From: Mytilinidion resinicola
Taxonomy: Eukaryota > Ascomycota > Dothideomycetes > Mytilinidiales > Mytilinidiaceae
NCBI RefSeq assembly: GCF_010093595.1
Contig: NW_022985473.1
Coordinates: forward strand, 1-64,000
Direction: 5' to 3'
DNA: 64,000 bases
Shown: piece after piece, positions 54,348 to 64,000 of the stretch
Layout: every line of letters starts with the position of its first letter
Position numbering within the stretch: the stretch's first letter is position 1
Notes under the pieces: generated by a model
Told to the model about the DNA's origin: nothing
The model's database searches: none
Seen by the model: the letters and a program-made list of their open reading frames with translations, nothing else
Program-made: the position numbers and the translations under genes

Positions 54348-56084
54348 CTACCCCTCACTCCACCTCACGAGCGTAATAGCAGTCGTATAAACCATCGCAC
54401 CCAACCCGACCACCATCAACAGCAGATCCCCACCCTTCTCTACCCTCGTCTCCGCCACGCCTTTGTAATGCAAGAACGCCGGATATATATACACCAACGG
54501 CACGCACGCAAACGACCCAATCAGCGCCACAAATTTATCCAGATCATTCGCACCAGCCCCAGCAATCACACCGCACAGCAAGACAATGACTGTCCGTAGC
54601 GCGTTCTTCTTCCACTTCGTCCAGCTATCCCGCTTCCCAGAGAGCCGACCAAAGAGCTTCCCCTCGATGATGCGCAGCGCAGGGAAGAGTTGCACAGGCG
54701 TGCCGACAAGGACGGCGAGGGCGTAGAGGAATTGGACAGCGTTGACGAGCTTGCTGGATTGCGGGAAGTTGGAGATGATTTCGGTGGAGGTGCGCTCGCC
54801 GAAAGTGCCGTAGCAAAGGAAGCCGACCGAGGTGAAGATGACGGTTATGATGGCCATGACGAGGTAGAGCAGGCGGTCGAATTTCTCGGGCTGTCGCATG
54901 GAGGACTGAATTGGGAGGATGAGGCCGATGCCTTCGAAGGTGAAGATGGCAGAACCAACGGTCAGAGTGAAGTCTCGAGGGTTGAAGAGCTCGATGGTCT
55001 TGCTGAGGCCGCCCTCTGTGGCGATGTACGAGATGTCGTACCAGTAGATGTAGGTTAGACCGATTAGAATAAATACGTCTGCTAGAAGAGCCGCCGGTCC
55101 GAGTTTTGAGATGTTTCGAATGAGAGCCAGCGGGATCAGAGTAGTCAACTGCAGTGCTATCAAAGCAGTAGTTGATAGTGGAGTGGTGTCCTTTGGCGTG
55201 ACGGCGTCCAAGAAGGAGAAGAGGTTCTCGGCCACGAAGATGATACCAGCGCAGACGAAGCCGATTTGAGAGATGGCAATAGAGACCAGGACCAGCTTCC
55301 TGAATTTCTTCCCTCCAATGGCCTCGCCGATGTCTCCATATCCGCCCCCATAGCGTTTGCGACATTGAAGTAGGAGATGGAAGCAAAGACAGGACACCAA
55401 CGATACTGTCACCAGGACAATCGATGAGAACAAAATGCCACCGTTCTTGAATGCTTTTGGTAAAAACATAATACCCGTTCCAATAAAGGCTTTCAACAGC
55501 GTGAAAAAAGACTTGACAATTGACGCATCTCCCTTCGCCTTGACCCTCGAGCTCTTGCGTCGCCCAAGAAGCGGACGTCTCTCATCAGGCCGATCCCCAG
55601 CTTCCTCCTCATCAGTCTCAAGCGCAGATTCATCCTCAGACTCAGCAAGGTCTTCTCCAGCAAAGCTCCCGTAAAGGTCCAGAAACTCGACAAAGTTGCT
55701 CGCCGCAAAGGTGACGCTGTTGAGCCGGCTGTGCTGCCGTTGCAGAAACTGCCGCCGGAATCCGCCTGGAGCTCGCTGCTCCTCGACCGGAGCTTGGACT
55801 GGATTCGACCCATCAGTCCGAGGCGCAAACGCAAATGTTGCAGCGCGTTGGTGCAAGCGAGCTCTCTTTGATCTGGCCTCAATCCTGTACAGGTCCCGAT
55901 GGACGTCTCCGCCCTGTAGTCTCAACGAGGACTCTTGAGCAAGTTGCGTCTTGGCATCGGCCTCACTTCCAGGAGAGCCTGGCGCGCCGTCGAATTCGCC
56001 GTGGTAAGCTGGATCTAGATGTCTGGCGAGGATTTCGGCGTCTCTGGCCTCTTGCTCTGTGTCCTTGGTTGGAGTGTCCGCCAT
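54348..56084 (-). CDS. Vacuolar amino-acid transporter, AVT3/AVT4-like (AAAP family)
   Basis: Single-exon gene, ATG 56082-56084 (MADTPTKD), 578 aa; the frame is open upstream but without an ATG. Residues 1-170 are hydrophilic with acidic and ERRPLLGRRKSSR segments, as in fungal AVT3/4. About eleven membrane helices follow, starting SFFTLLKAFIGTGIMFLPKA, the conserved first AAAP helix, with FKNGGILFSSIVLV, YGDIGEAIGG, IALQLTTLIPLALIRNISKL and GSAIFTFEGIGLILPIQSSM. Family members export neutral amino acids from the vacuole using the proton gradient (family knowledge); the exact substrate is not visible. Minus-strand gene, divergent from the SDR gene at 57061 with a 976-bp gap. No odd features. 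Confidence 0.92.
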   Translation of the reverse strand: MADTPTKDTEQEARDAEILARHLDPAYHGEFDGAPGSPGSEADAKTQLAQESSLRLQGGDVHRDLYRIEARSKRARLHQRAATFAFAPRTDGSNPVQAPVEEQRAPGGFRRQFLQRQHSRLNSVTFAASNFVEFLDLYGSFAGEDLAESEDESALETDEEEAGDRPDERRPLLGRRKSSRVKAKGDASIVKSFFTLLKAFIGTGIMFLPKAFKNGGILFSSIVLVTVSLVSCLCFHLLLQCRKRYGGGYGDIGEAIGGKKFRKLVLVSIAISQIGFVCAGIIFVAENLFSFLDAVTPKDTTPLSTTALIALQLTTLIPLALIRNISKLGPAALLADVFILIGLTYIYWYDISYIATEGGLSKTIELFNPRDFTLTVGSAIFTFEGIGLILPIQSSMRQPEKFDRLLYLVMAIITVIFTSVGFLCYGTFGERTSTEIISNFPQSSKLVNAVQFLYALAVLVGTPVQLFPALRIIEGKLFGRLSGKRDSWTKWKKNALRTVIVLLCGVIAGAGANDLDKFVALIGSFACVPLVYIYPAFLHYKGVAETRVEKGGDLLLMVVGLGAMVYTTAITLVRWSEG

Positions 56085-57060
56085 GATGGACTGTGGGGTT
56101 CGAGTGATGCTGTGGTAGAGCAATTGCTATAAGAAAGAGTCTTCGATAACTGTCCACGCTACACTACCAGGCATAATGGGGTGGCGATATTGGAGAGCGA
56201 GCTTTCACGGATCCGTGGGACGTCGAAAATCGTAATGCCAAGACATTGAAAACATGGGGTAATGTCACGTGGATAATGATGTCAAGCGCGAAATATATCT
56301 CTTCTTCTTATTCACTTCATAATATTTCGCAACAGATATTATGATACTGTTAACAGGTTCCAATGATTAGAATCACATACCTATGTTAATGGGAGCGGCT
56401 GGAGCCGACGACTGTTCTAGTCGAAGCCGTGCATCGCGTGGAGATGTAAATCTGAGATGAAATCACACATAAGGGAAACCTGTTAGGGAAAGAAAGCTAG
56501 CTAGAACAAATGCCTGTCTACGTAACCCTCCGGTATGAACATAAATGTACCTAAGTATACCTCATGTGTAGGTGGTACGCAGCCCAGCCCACTAAACCAC
56601 CAACTCCACTATACCGCATCCGGTAATTTCATCGATTGGTCCAACCGCCATCACCATACCGCCACTCCTTTGTCCCAGCATCACCAACCACTCACAGCCC
56701 TCGCTAACGCCCCCATTTCTAAGCAACACTCCCCAACCCCCTCCTTTCATTGGTCTCGCATTAAAGCATGCTGCCGTTTCAAAGCATTGGAAATGTGACA
56801 ATAGCGAACAATGTAGGTATTGGAAATGCGATTGTGGGTTCAGTGCGCCTTGACCCTGGAATCGGGGGCTGCGAATGATGTAAACACGGCGCTTGGATCT
56901 GGCCGGCGAAGCTTATAGCTATACGGCGGGGGTATAAGAGAGGGATGGGAGTACGGGCTGTTTGCTCGACCATCCATCACACAGATCGAGTTCAGTACCT
57001 CGAACTCCTCTCAATCTGCTATTCTCCTCCTTCAATCGCTCTCAATACACTACCGCAACA
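56085..57060. other. Divergent promoter region
   Basis: Separates the transporter (minus) and SDR (plus) genes. TATAAGAG at 56933-56940 lies about 120 bp before the SDR ATG and is its likely TATA box. The short frames at 56535-56800 have no motif. Confidence 0.55.
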
Positions 57061-58261
57061 ATGGCCGACCAAGTCCCCGACCCCGACACCATGACGCGCC
57101 CCTTCCAGCTGACGGCCAGCATACGCCGCGGCGTGTATCCAGCCGTCGACCCGACCAATCCATCCCTCAGCGCCGCCGGGAAGGTCGTCGTGGTTGTTGG
57201 TGCGGCCGGGGGGATTGGATATGTACGCTCCCCTCCCCAAACGCTTTTTCCCCCAAACCATCCCTCTTCCTTCCTCTCAACTATGCACTGCACAAGACCT
57301 CTACTTGTACTCGGGACTGATACAACCACAACAGGCCACCGCCAAATCCTGGTCCACCGCCGGCGCGGCCGGAATCGTCCTCGTGGGGCGCACGGCCGCG
57401 AGCCTCGAAAAGACAGCTGCGGATTTGAAGACGCCATCCCTCGTGGTCGCGGCCGATGTCTCCAACCCCGCTGGAGCCGGGACCGTGTTCGAGAAAGCAG
57501 TGGCCAAGTTCGGGAAAGTAGATGCACTGGTGTACGCAGCCGGCTACGCGGATTTCGGGGCGATAACCGGGACAGTCGAGCCTGAGGCATGGTGGGGCGA
57601 GTTTGTGAGTAACCCTTTCATATTGTCTGGGTGACGAATTGGTCAGAGCTGGACCGGGTTGCTTTGGATAGATAGAGTTGGCATCGCGGAGTCCGTGCTA
57701 ACGCCCCGTCCTCGCAGACCAACAACCTCCGCGGCCGCTACAACACGATCCACCACTTCATCAAGGCCACCAACGGCTCCGGCACGATCGTGAACCTCGT
57801 CAGCTACGGCGCGATGTTCGTCGCGCCGGGCATGTCGGCGTACTCGACTGCGACGCTGGCGGCGATCAAGTTGGGGGAGTATCTGGATGTTGGTAAGTCT
57901 GCTCCCCACCACCACCTCACTTACGTTTGTGCTAGCCCGACTGACGCGCGGATTGCTTGCAGAACACCCCAACCTCCGCGTCTTCTCCATCCACCCTGGC
58001 ATTGTTGCGGCTGAAGGCGGGCGCGGGGCTGTCGTGGACCACTTCACGCCGTTTGCGAAGGACAAGCCGGCGCTGACGGGCGGGCTGACGCTGTATTTGC
58101 AGACGCCCGCGGCAGAGCCTTTCAAGGGTGGGTTTATCAGTGTGAACTGGGATGTTGTAGAGATGGAGAAGCATAAGGAGGACATTGTAGAGGGCAAGTT
58201 GTTGAGACTTGGATTCATCAATGCGAAGTTGGGGCCTGGTGGGGTTGAGTGGGCGAAGTGA
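57061..58261 (+). CDS. Short-chain dehydrogenase/reductase with a changed catalytic Lys
   Basis: Four exons, 57061-57222, 57335-57604, 57718-57892 and 57963-58261; 906 nt, 301 aa. The cofactor loop is VVVVVGAAGGIGYATA (about 41-56). NAG-like LVYAAGYADFG and the catalytic Ser in VNLVSYG (173) are present. The YxxxK motif reads YSTAT (Tyr 186), so the expected Lys at 190 is Thr; a Lys occurs only five residues later in LAAIKLGEY. Related fungal SDRs have YATSK there (family knowledge). FSIHPGIVAAEGG and a C-terminal TPAAEPFKGGFISVNWD follow. Without the Lys, activity may be reduced, lost or organised differently, so it may be a divergent or non-classical SDR. TATA box at 56933-56940 and good GT-AG introns support expression. 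Confidence 0.87.
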
Positions 58262-60791
58262 AGTGGTTTGAAATCGGTTGCTGTTTTGGAGCTTTGAATG
58301 AGGAGAGGGGTTGGTAGCCGCTTTTGTGTCGATGATAGGAATTGAGATGAATGCTTTGTTATTGTAAAGTGACTTCATGAAGCGAACTTCAAGCTCTGGC
58401 GGAGTTGGTTATACTACTGCATGCTAGGAGAAGAAAATGAAGGTGCTGAATTTGAAGGTTGTACAAATTTAAGATTTTAAGTGTTGACGAGTCTCTTTCG
58501 CGATGCCTAACTTGGAAGAGCTTTCCACCTACCTGGACGAAGGCCCCGAACGAGGAAGAGAGCACCTCGCACTACATATCTCTACCCTTCCTCGAGCTTA
58601 CCGAGAAGTCGTAGAACGTTGCTGTATCCCTTGTCGAGCAGTGGTCCGGCGGAACTCGGCACGTCCCCTCTTCCCAGAAAATACTTTTACCACGAATCAA
58701 TTCCTCGGTTCAAATAGACCAGCCCCCTCGCAATTCCAATACTTGCTGCAATTGACGTGGGCAATGTGCAAGGGAATAGTTGGCAAGGGCCACGCGTAGC
58801 TTATGATAGCTGCTCTGCGCATTATGCATAAGAGTTGGCGTCGAGGTCACGACGGATCAACAACAACGGGTGTTTCCGGTGGTCTTTCCAGAACACATCC
58901 AAACCCACAGACGCCGCAGAAGCACCCAGCGACGTCATTGCTGTCTCGCCTGCGCGCCTGACGTGCGCGTCAAGGGCTCCAGGACGCTGGAACAACGGCG
59001 ATCCTGGATGCGATAGGTGTGATGGCGAGCGAGTGGTTCCTGGAGTGTTGCAGAAATGTGGGGATCGGGATGTGCACGCGATTGGAAAGCTTGAATGTGC
59101 CAATTGGCTGTCTGCCAATGGTCACAGGGTTACCGCAACCTCCTCCAATGCCTCAGAATGTCCCGATGTCGGTTCAGATGCTTGAGGCGTCGGCTCGAGG
59201 CGTTGTTCCGTGGAGTGGCTCTATGACGCCAAATTGCCGACGACGCAGCCCGCGTCGAGGTTTGCGCAAGAAGCGGGCAGTATGGCATGCCTTGTGTGGC
59301 GCACAGAAACCAATAATAGGAGGCTCGGGCGGATAAAGCAGCGCACTAACGGCTGCACGCTGCTGCAGGTGGGGGCAGGGAAGAAGCTCTGGACAGCTAG
59401 CGGCGAACGGCCGGCGCACTGTGCCGAGTCGAGGAGGTCGAGATGAAGGATGCAGCCAGTGACAGGAGAGGGTGGCCAGTCTGCAGCTGGGATCCAGAAG
59501 AAGAGAAGCTGAAGTTAGCAGGAGGGTGCAAAGGAAGCGCAGAAGGGCGATTTGGCAGATCGCGCAGCACGGGATTGGGCTGCACGCATTTCGGCTGGAT
59601 GCCGGTGCCCGCAGGCCAGTTGAAGTCGCCACAGGAAAATAATGAGTGGTGCAAGCCAGCGCGGCCTCCAGCTGCAGCCTCCGGTCAGTGACTACATATG
59701 ACTAGTTATCCAGCGTCTATTTCCGCGTGGTTTGTAGCATGCAGCACACGCTACCTACTCGAGAGCACAGAAAGCACGTTTGTCGCGTGCGCTCGGGGTG
59801 GCCAATCCCCGTGTGGAAAATTCGTGCGCGGTCGTGGCTGTCGCTGACCAGTCGCCGCTGCCATCCCGCGATATGGGCCCTAGAAGCCGAGCGGGAGATA
59901 TTCCGTAGATGAGACGATATCGCTGGACACGTCCACGGTGCACTGAGGCCGCTGGCCCTGGCGCAGAGAGTATCGCTGTGCAGTGACGGACGGCATTGAA
60001 TAAAACGACGCTGGACTGGACCACCATATGTAGTCTCTCCTCGGAATATAGATAGTGACGAAAGCCAGTGACGCCGAAAGCACTATGCCCTCGGTAGCGG
60101 CATAGTGAACGGGCTGGCACGCTGGATCCCGCCGCCGTGTGCCATCGGCCTGCTGCTGGGCATCGTCGGCGCCACCAGCACCAACAGCACCATCGGACCA
60201 GGGCGTTCTTCTGGCTGCATGGATTCAGGGAGCTGTCCCCTCCGCCGATAAGCTGCTGTGTGTGGTGTGGCCAGGGCCCCAGCCTCGTGCTCTGCCTGCT
60301 TCAACTGCTCGACTGCAGCTGTCCTCGCACCCCCCAGGCTCCACTATTCACTCCTGAAAGTCCCTCCTGCCGGCCCTCCTGACGGCCCTTTCGCGCGTGT
60401 CCCGGCGTGCCATTCACTGCTGCTCTCGTCGCCCGTGTCTGGGAGGCGTCGCGCTCTGGCCAATAATCGCCCGCGACAGTCACCCTGCATCCCCTGAACT
60501 TTCGCTGCTTGGACCCTCTCCACCGCGCTTCCTCCTCGACCACCAACCCCCCTCAAGCAACAACGTCGAAACAGCCTCGCCGCCCTCATACCTCCACAGC
60601 CTCGTTCACGGCACTGCCAGTCCTCCGGACACTCCACTCGTTTCAAACCCGTTCCGCTCCTTGAATTAATAGTGGCGCCCCGAAACCGCCGCGACAGTCG
60701 CGCTCTGCCGCACTCAAATCCCCAGACTACCTCCGCAGACATCGAGCTGCCCAACAGTAATGCAGTAACCTCCCCGACACGACCGCCCCTC
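58262..60791. other. Long intergenic or 5' region, no confident gene
   Basis: About 2.5 kb. The only ATG-started frame of note on the plus strand is 58503-58799 (98 codons, MPNLEELSTYLDEGPERG), with no recognised motif. From about 59.1 to 60.7 kb the DNA is CT-rich and open in several frames on both strands. The frame of the DUF3405 gene remains open upstream of its ATG, so part of this region is likely its 5' UTR and promoter. Confidence 0.45.
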
Positions 60792-63004
60792 ATGAAGCGC
60801 TTCTCCATCCCCGATCCGCGCCAGCTGCTCAGCGTGCGGACGCGCTTCTCCTACGAAAAGCTGCCCGGCGGAGACAGCCAGAGCAACTCACCACTCTTCT
60901 CGTCTCTCCCGGCGAAATGGCGCCAAGACCCTCGCCAGTGGCGCTTTGGGTGGCCTCGCGTGACCCTCACGCGCATTGTTGGACTCCTCATTGTGATCGT
61001 GCTGGTAGCCACTTCGACTGGAATTGGTCTCTACAGGACACATCTGCGCCATGAAGAGGAGAGGAGGAGAGGACTGCGCCATCCGTACCATTGGGAGAGC
61101 TTCCCTCGGTGAGTCGTGACTACCTCGGGACGTAGCAGAGACTGGCTTGCTAACTGTCTGGCAGACTCAATGGCTTCTACAGCGGCATCTACAATCTCGT
61201 CCCGCCCTCCGACTTGGTCCCTGAGCAGGCGGTCGTGAGAAATGCTACAGCCTACAAGGTTGCAGCGCCAAAGTACACCCCGCCCGCCATCAAGGAGCCT
61301 CCGCTGGATCCCGAGATCTTCAACCCCTACCCCGATTACAAATCTCTGGACTATCTCGAGACGCACAGCCCCGTGCAGCCGTGCTTCTTGGACGAGGAGA
61401 AGAAGGTCGAGCTTCCAGATGTCTACGTCTACCCGGGAATACCACAGAACATGACAGACCCCTCCTTCGGATCCTACAAGGAGCTCGGATTGAATAGCAA
61501 GGTCTGCTATGATCGATTTTCCCGCTACGCAACGTACGGCTACGGCTTCTCCAAGGAAGAGGGTGGACTCGGCATGTCGGGCAAGTCCGAGGCTGTAGGC
61601 GCCGACAAAATTTGGCGTCTGGAGAAGAAGGTGGACTACAGGAACGTCAAGTGGGCGAAGGCGCAGCAAACGTGTTATGAGAAGAACAAGATCCGTTTTG
61701 ACAAGACCGCGGTCAATGCCGAGGGTCAAAAGCCTGATCAAAGCAAGAAGACGCTTCCCCGACACGCCTACATTCTGCGGACTTGGACGGGCTACAAGTG
61801 GACAGACTATCAAATGCTAGCTCTGCGTGCCATGATCAGCGAGCTCAGTCTCAAATCTGGCGGCGAGTACGATATCCACTTCCTCGTCCATGTCAAGGAC
61901 GACAGTATACCAATCTGGGCGTCCGACGAGGTATATCAGAAGACATTGCAGGACAATGTTCCCGAAGAATTCTGGGGCATGGCAACGCTGTGGTCTGAGC
62001 AGCAGATGAAGATGTTCTACCCAGAGCCGTTCCCAGACAACGTCTTCAACCATGCCAAAGCCCCAATCCACTCCGTATATCGCAGCGCACATTTTGCTCT
62101 CCAGTGGTTCTCTCAATTCCGCCCCGAGTACGACTTCTACTGGAACTGGGAAATGGATCTCCGGTACACTGGTCACTATTACGAGTTCAACACCCAAGTC
62201 GGCGAATGGGCCAAGCGACAACCCCGTAAGGGCATCTGGGAGCGTAATTCCCGCTACTTCATTCCGGACCTCCACGGATCCTGGCAGAATTTCACCGAGC
62301 TCGTCGAGGAAGAAGTTCTCCAGTCAGAGGAAGAGCCAGTCTGGGGACCACCAGAGTTCGAGAACCGGGGAATGATTGCTCCGCCCGAGGACAGCCAGCC
62401 TCCTAGAAATTACTCCCAGGACAACTACGAATGGGGTGTGGGCGAGGATGCCGATCTGATCACGTTCAATCCAATCTTCGACCCCGCCAAGACGAATTGG
62501 GTTTTCCGAGAGGACGTTACAGGGTACGACCTCAACATGCCAATTCCGCCCCGCCGATGTGCAATCATTACTGTATCGCGTCTTTCTAAGCGTCTTCTTG
62601 ATATTATGCACAAAGAGACGTACCATATGCGACATCACATGTTCCCTGAAATGTGGCCTCCGAGTGTCGCATTCCACCACGGCCTCAAAGCTGTTTACGC
62701 ACCGCATGCTGTATATTTCGACCGCAACTGGCCACTTGAAACCCTCGATAAGACCTTCAACTACCCACCTGTACCCGAAGAGAGTGTCTTTGGCTGGGGG
62801 GAACACAACCAGCTTGGCAGCAGCTTCTACTACAACTCGGGATTCTCTTCTGCCCTTTGGAGACGCTGGCTGGGCTCGAAAGAGAACCAAGAAGGCGGTA
62901 ATGCGGAAGAAATGGCCGATGCTGGACGCATGTGCCTTCGCCCTATCCTCTTCCATCCCATCAAGAAGGAGTATGGCACCGAAGCTGACCAGGGACCGCC
63001 ATGA
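60792..63004 (+). CDS. DUF3405 type II membrane protein (glycosyltransferase-like)
   Basis: Two exons, 60792-61108 and 61165-63004 (56-nt intron), 2157 nt, 718 aa. I start at the ATG at 60792 (MKRFSIPDPRQLL); the frame continues open at least 40 codons upstream without an ATG. A single membrane helix, RIVGLLIVIVLVATSTGIGL (about 61-80), follows a basic cytosolic N-terminus, giving a Golgi/ER type II topology. The lumenal part has the DUF3405 pattern: VCYDRFSRYATYGYG, HAYILRTWTGYKWTDYQMLA, YDIHFLVHVKD, HFALQWFSQFRPEYDFYWNW followed by EMDLRYTGHYYEF, and MPIPPRRCAIITVSRLSKRL. DUF3405 proteins are fungal and of unproven function but resemble glycosyltransferases (family knowledge). NxS/T sites such as NYS are present. 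Intact. Confidence 0.9.
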
Positions 63005-64000
63005 ACACGACTCTCACAATTCACTCTCTCAACGCCAGCTGTCTCTGGCTACATCACCCATGCATGAGCATTTTCTTGACCGCACTCTAGCGTGCATAGA
63101 CTTTTTTTGTCCATAATTCCCCGTACAGCATATTTTATCCCGGCGACTCAGCGCATCTTGTGTCGGCGCTTCTCATGGCACCTTCACTCATTGGGTGGCG
63201 TTTGCAAGGAGTTGCATCATATTTTCCGATGGCTGTGTTCACAGGACTGGCCAACTCTGTTCCTGGCATCTTGTTGATTTCATGCACTGTCAATGAACTT
63301 TCACATACCGCGCGACTCGGCAGGAAGCAAGTGTCGATATACTCCTGCTAAGCATTGTACATGCGCAGCTATTCAAAGCGTTGTACGACGCGACGTACAA
63401 AGACCCTAATTGCCGACTCTGGTGGCATTATCTCGTCACCAACACTGCGACACGTCTACCCCTAATATCCTACTGGAGGTTGTTCCACCATGGTGTTTTC
63501 TGCTGCATGCTCCGCTAGATTCCGAATCTCAGTATCCTAGGCGCTTGACGGAAGACTCCTTGGTGGGACTTTTTGGTTTTGGTCTCTGTTGGCTTTTGTT
63601 CATTTCCCTTTTCTGTTGATCGTGCTCGCGCCTCGGCCGTGAAAGCGACATGATGGTGCTTCAGGGCGTGATGTGTGCATGCTGGTGCTAGGTCGGATCG
63701 GGACGAAGGGAATGAGCACTATAGATCGTGTTGATGGAAAGTCAGCAGTGTTGATACAAGGTCGTTGATCATTGGTGATGAAGTGATGGTGATTACTTGC
63801 TGGCAATTAGGATGCTCGACCCACAGTGCAACGCATGATGAGAGAGCGGCAAAAGGTTCTGCCTTTGTGAGTCTCCTTTCCGCGAGCGTACTGATAGCAG
63901 GGTCTACCTACGAGGTATGCTCGAGATGGATTGCAAGAAGCTTTTCGGCACAGGGCGGAAGCACACGACTCATTGCTGTCAGAGGTTGTATGAGGGATTT
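63005..64000. other. 3' flank, no gene seen
   Basis: About 1 kb after the DUF3405 stop to the window end. Only short frames on both strands; no motif or RNA gene recognised. Confidence 0.5.

Noticed and set aside
54625..55386. Long minus frame (253 codons, His/Arg-rich) inside the transporter
   Set aside because: Out-of-frame shadow of the AVT3/4-like gene.
58503..58799. 98-codon frame starting MPNLEELSTYLDEG
   Set aside because: Has an ATG and plausible composition but no recognised similarity, promoter or splice context; left as unannotated intergenic sequence.
1..64000. CRISPR array or prokaryotic operon
   Set aside because: Repeats lack regular short direct repeats with unique spacers, and genes are spliced and monocistronic, so the DNA is fungal.

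Overview
The window comes from a filamentous ascomycete (Pezizomycotina). Evidence: short GT-AG introns of about 50-100 nt with CTAAC/CTRAY-like branch sites, TATA boxes near gene starts, dispersed single genes on both strands, and typical fungal families (PTH11/rhodopsin-type membrane protein, microsomal P450, AVT-type vacuolar amino-acid transporter, DUF3405 glycosyltransferase-like protein). I resolved most exon structures by hand, and every model given as spliced has a total CDS length divisible by three.

Layout. 1-2.4 kb: an AT-rich, stop-riddled relic of a Mutator-like (MULE/FAR1) transposase, ending in three 22-bp repeats. 2.4-10.1 kb: no convincing gene; two tRNA-like B boxes. 10.2-27.3 kb: accessory block dominated by members of one paralogous, apparently undescribed protein family (loci at 10216-13590, 14286-15630, 15914-16420, 17584-19281, 23191-24933 and 25853-27316), interrupted at 19.7-22.8 kb by a decayed repeat field with a 108-bp tandem array. 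28.5-33.4 kb: a rhodopsin-type membrane protein and a P450, flanked by an inverted repeat. 33.5-41.5 kb: another intact family member (33996-35261), two degenerate fragments (one a clear family relic, the other assigned only by analogy), a disordered acidic protein and a SAP-domain protein. 43-45.6 kb: a nonsense-mutated uncharacterised fungal gene and a class II-like haem peroxidase. 47-63 kb: conserved genes (Gal80-like oxidoreductase, a conserved fungal membrane protein, D-lactate dehydrogenase, vacuolar amino-acid transporter, SDR, DUF3405).

The main discovery candidate is the paralogous family: disordered Q/S/P-rich proteins with basic nuclear-localisation-like clusters around a shared domain of about 120 residues. 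Its first block is DVxAxAW...LHxxG and its second is LxYxxR...C..L...K..C. Some copies are intact. Others (10216-13590 and 17584-19281) keep the reading frame perfectly but carry several in-frame stops, mostly TAG, one of them exactly at a conserved Trp codon. The unrelated gene at 42989-44094 shows the same nonsense-only decay. This fits repeat-induced point mutation (RIP), with A-to-I stop-codon editing as a testable alternative. Two paralogues share a promoter block (CAAGGG..AGGGGAG followed by a TATA box), which supports recent segmental duplication.
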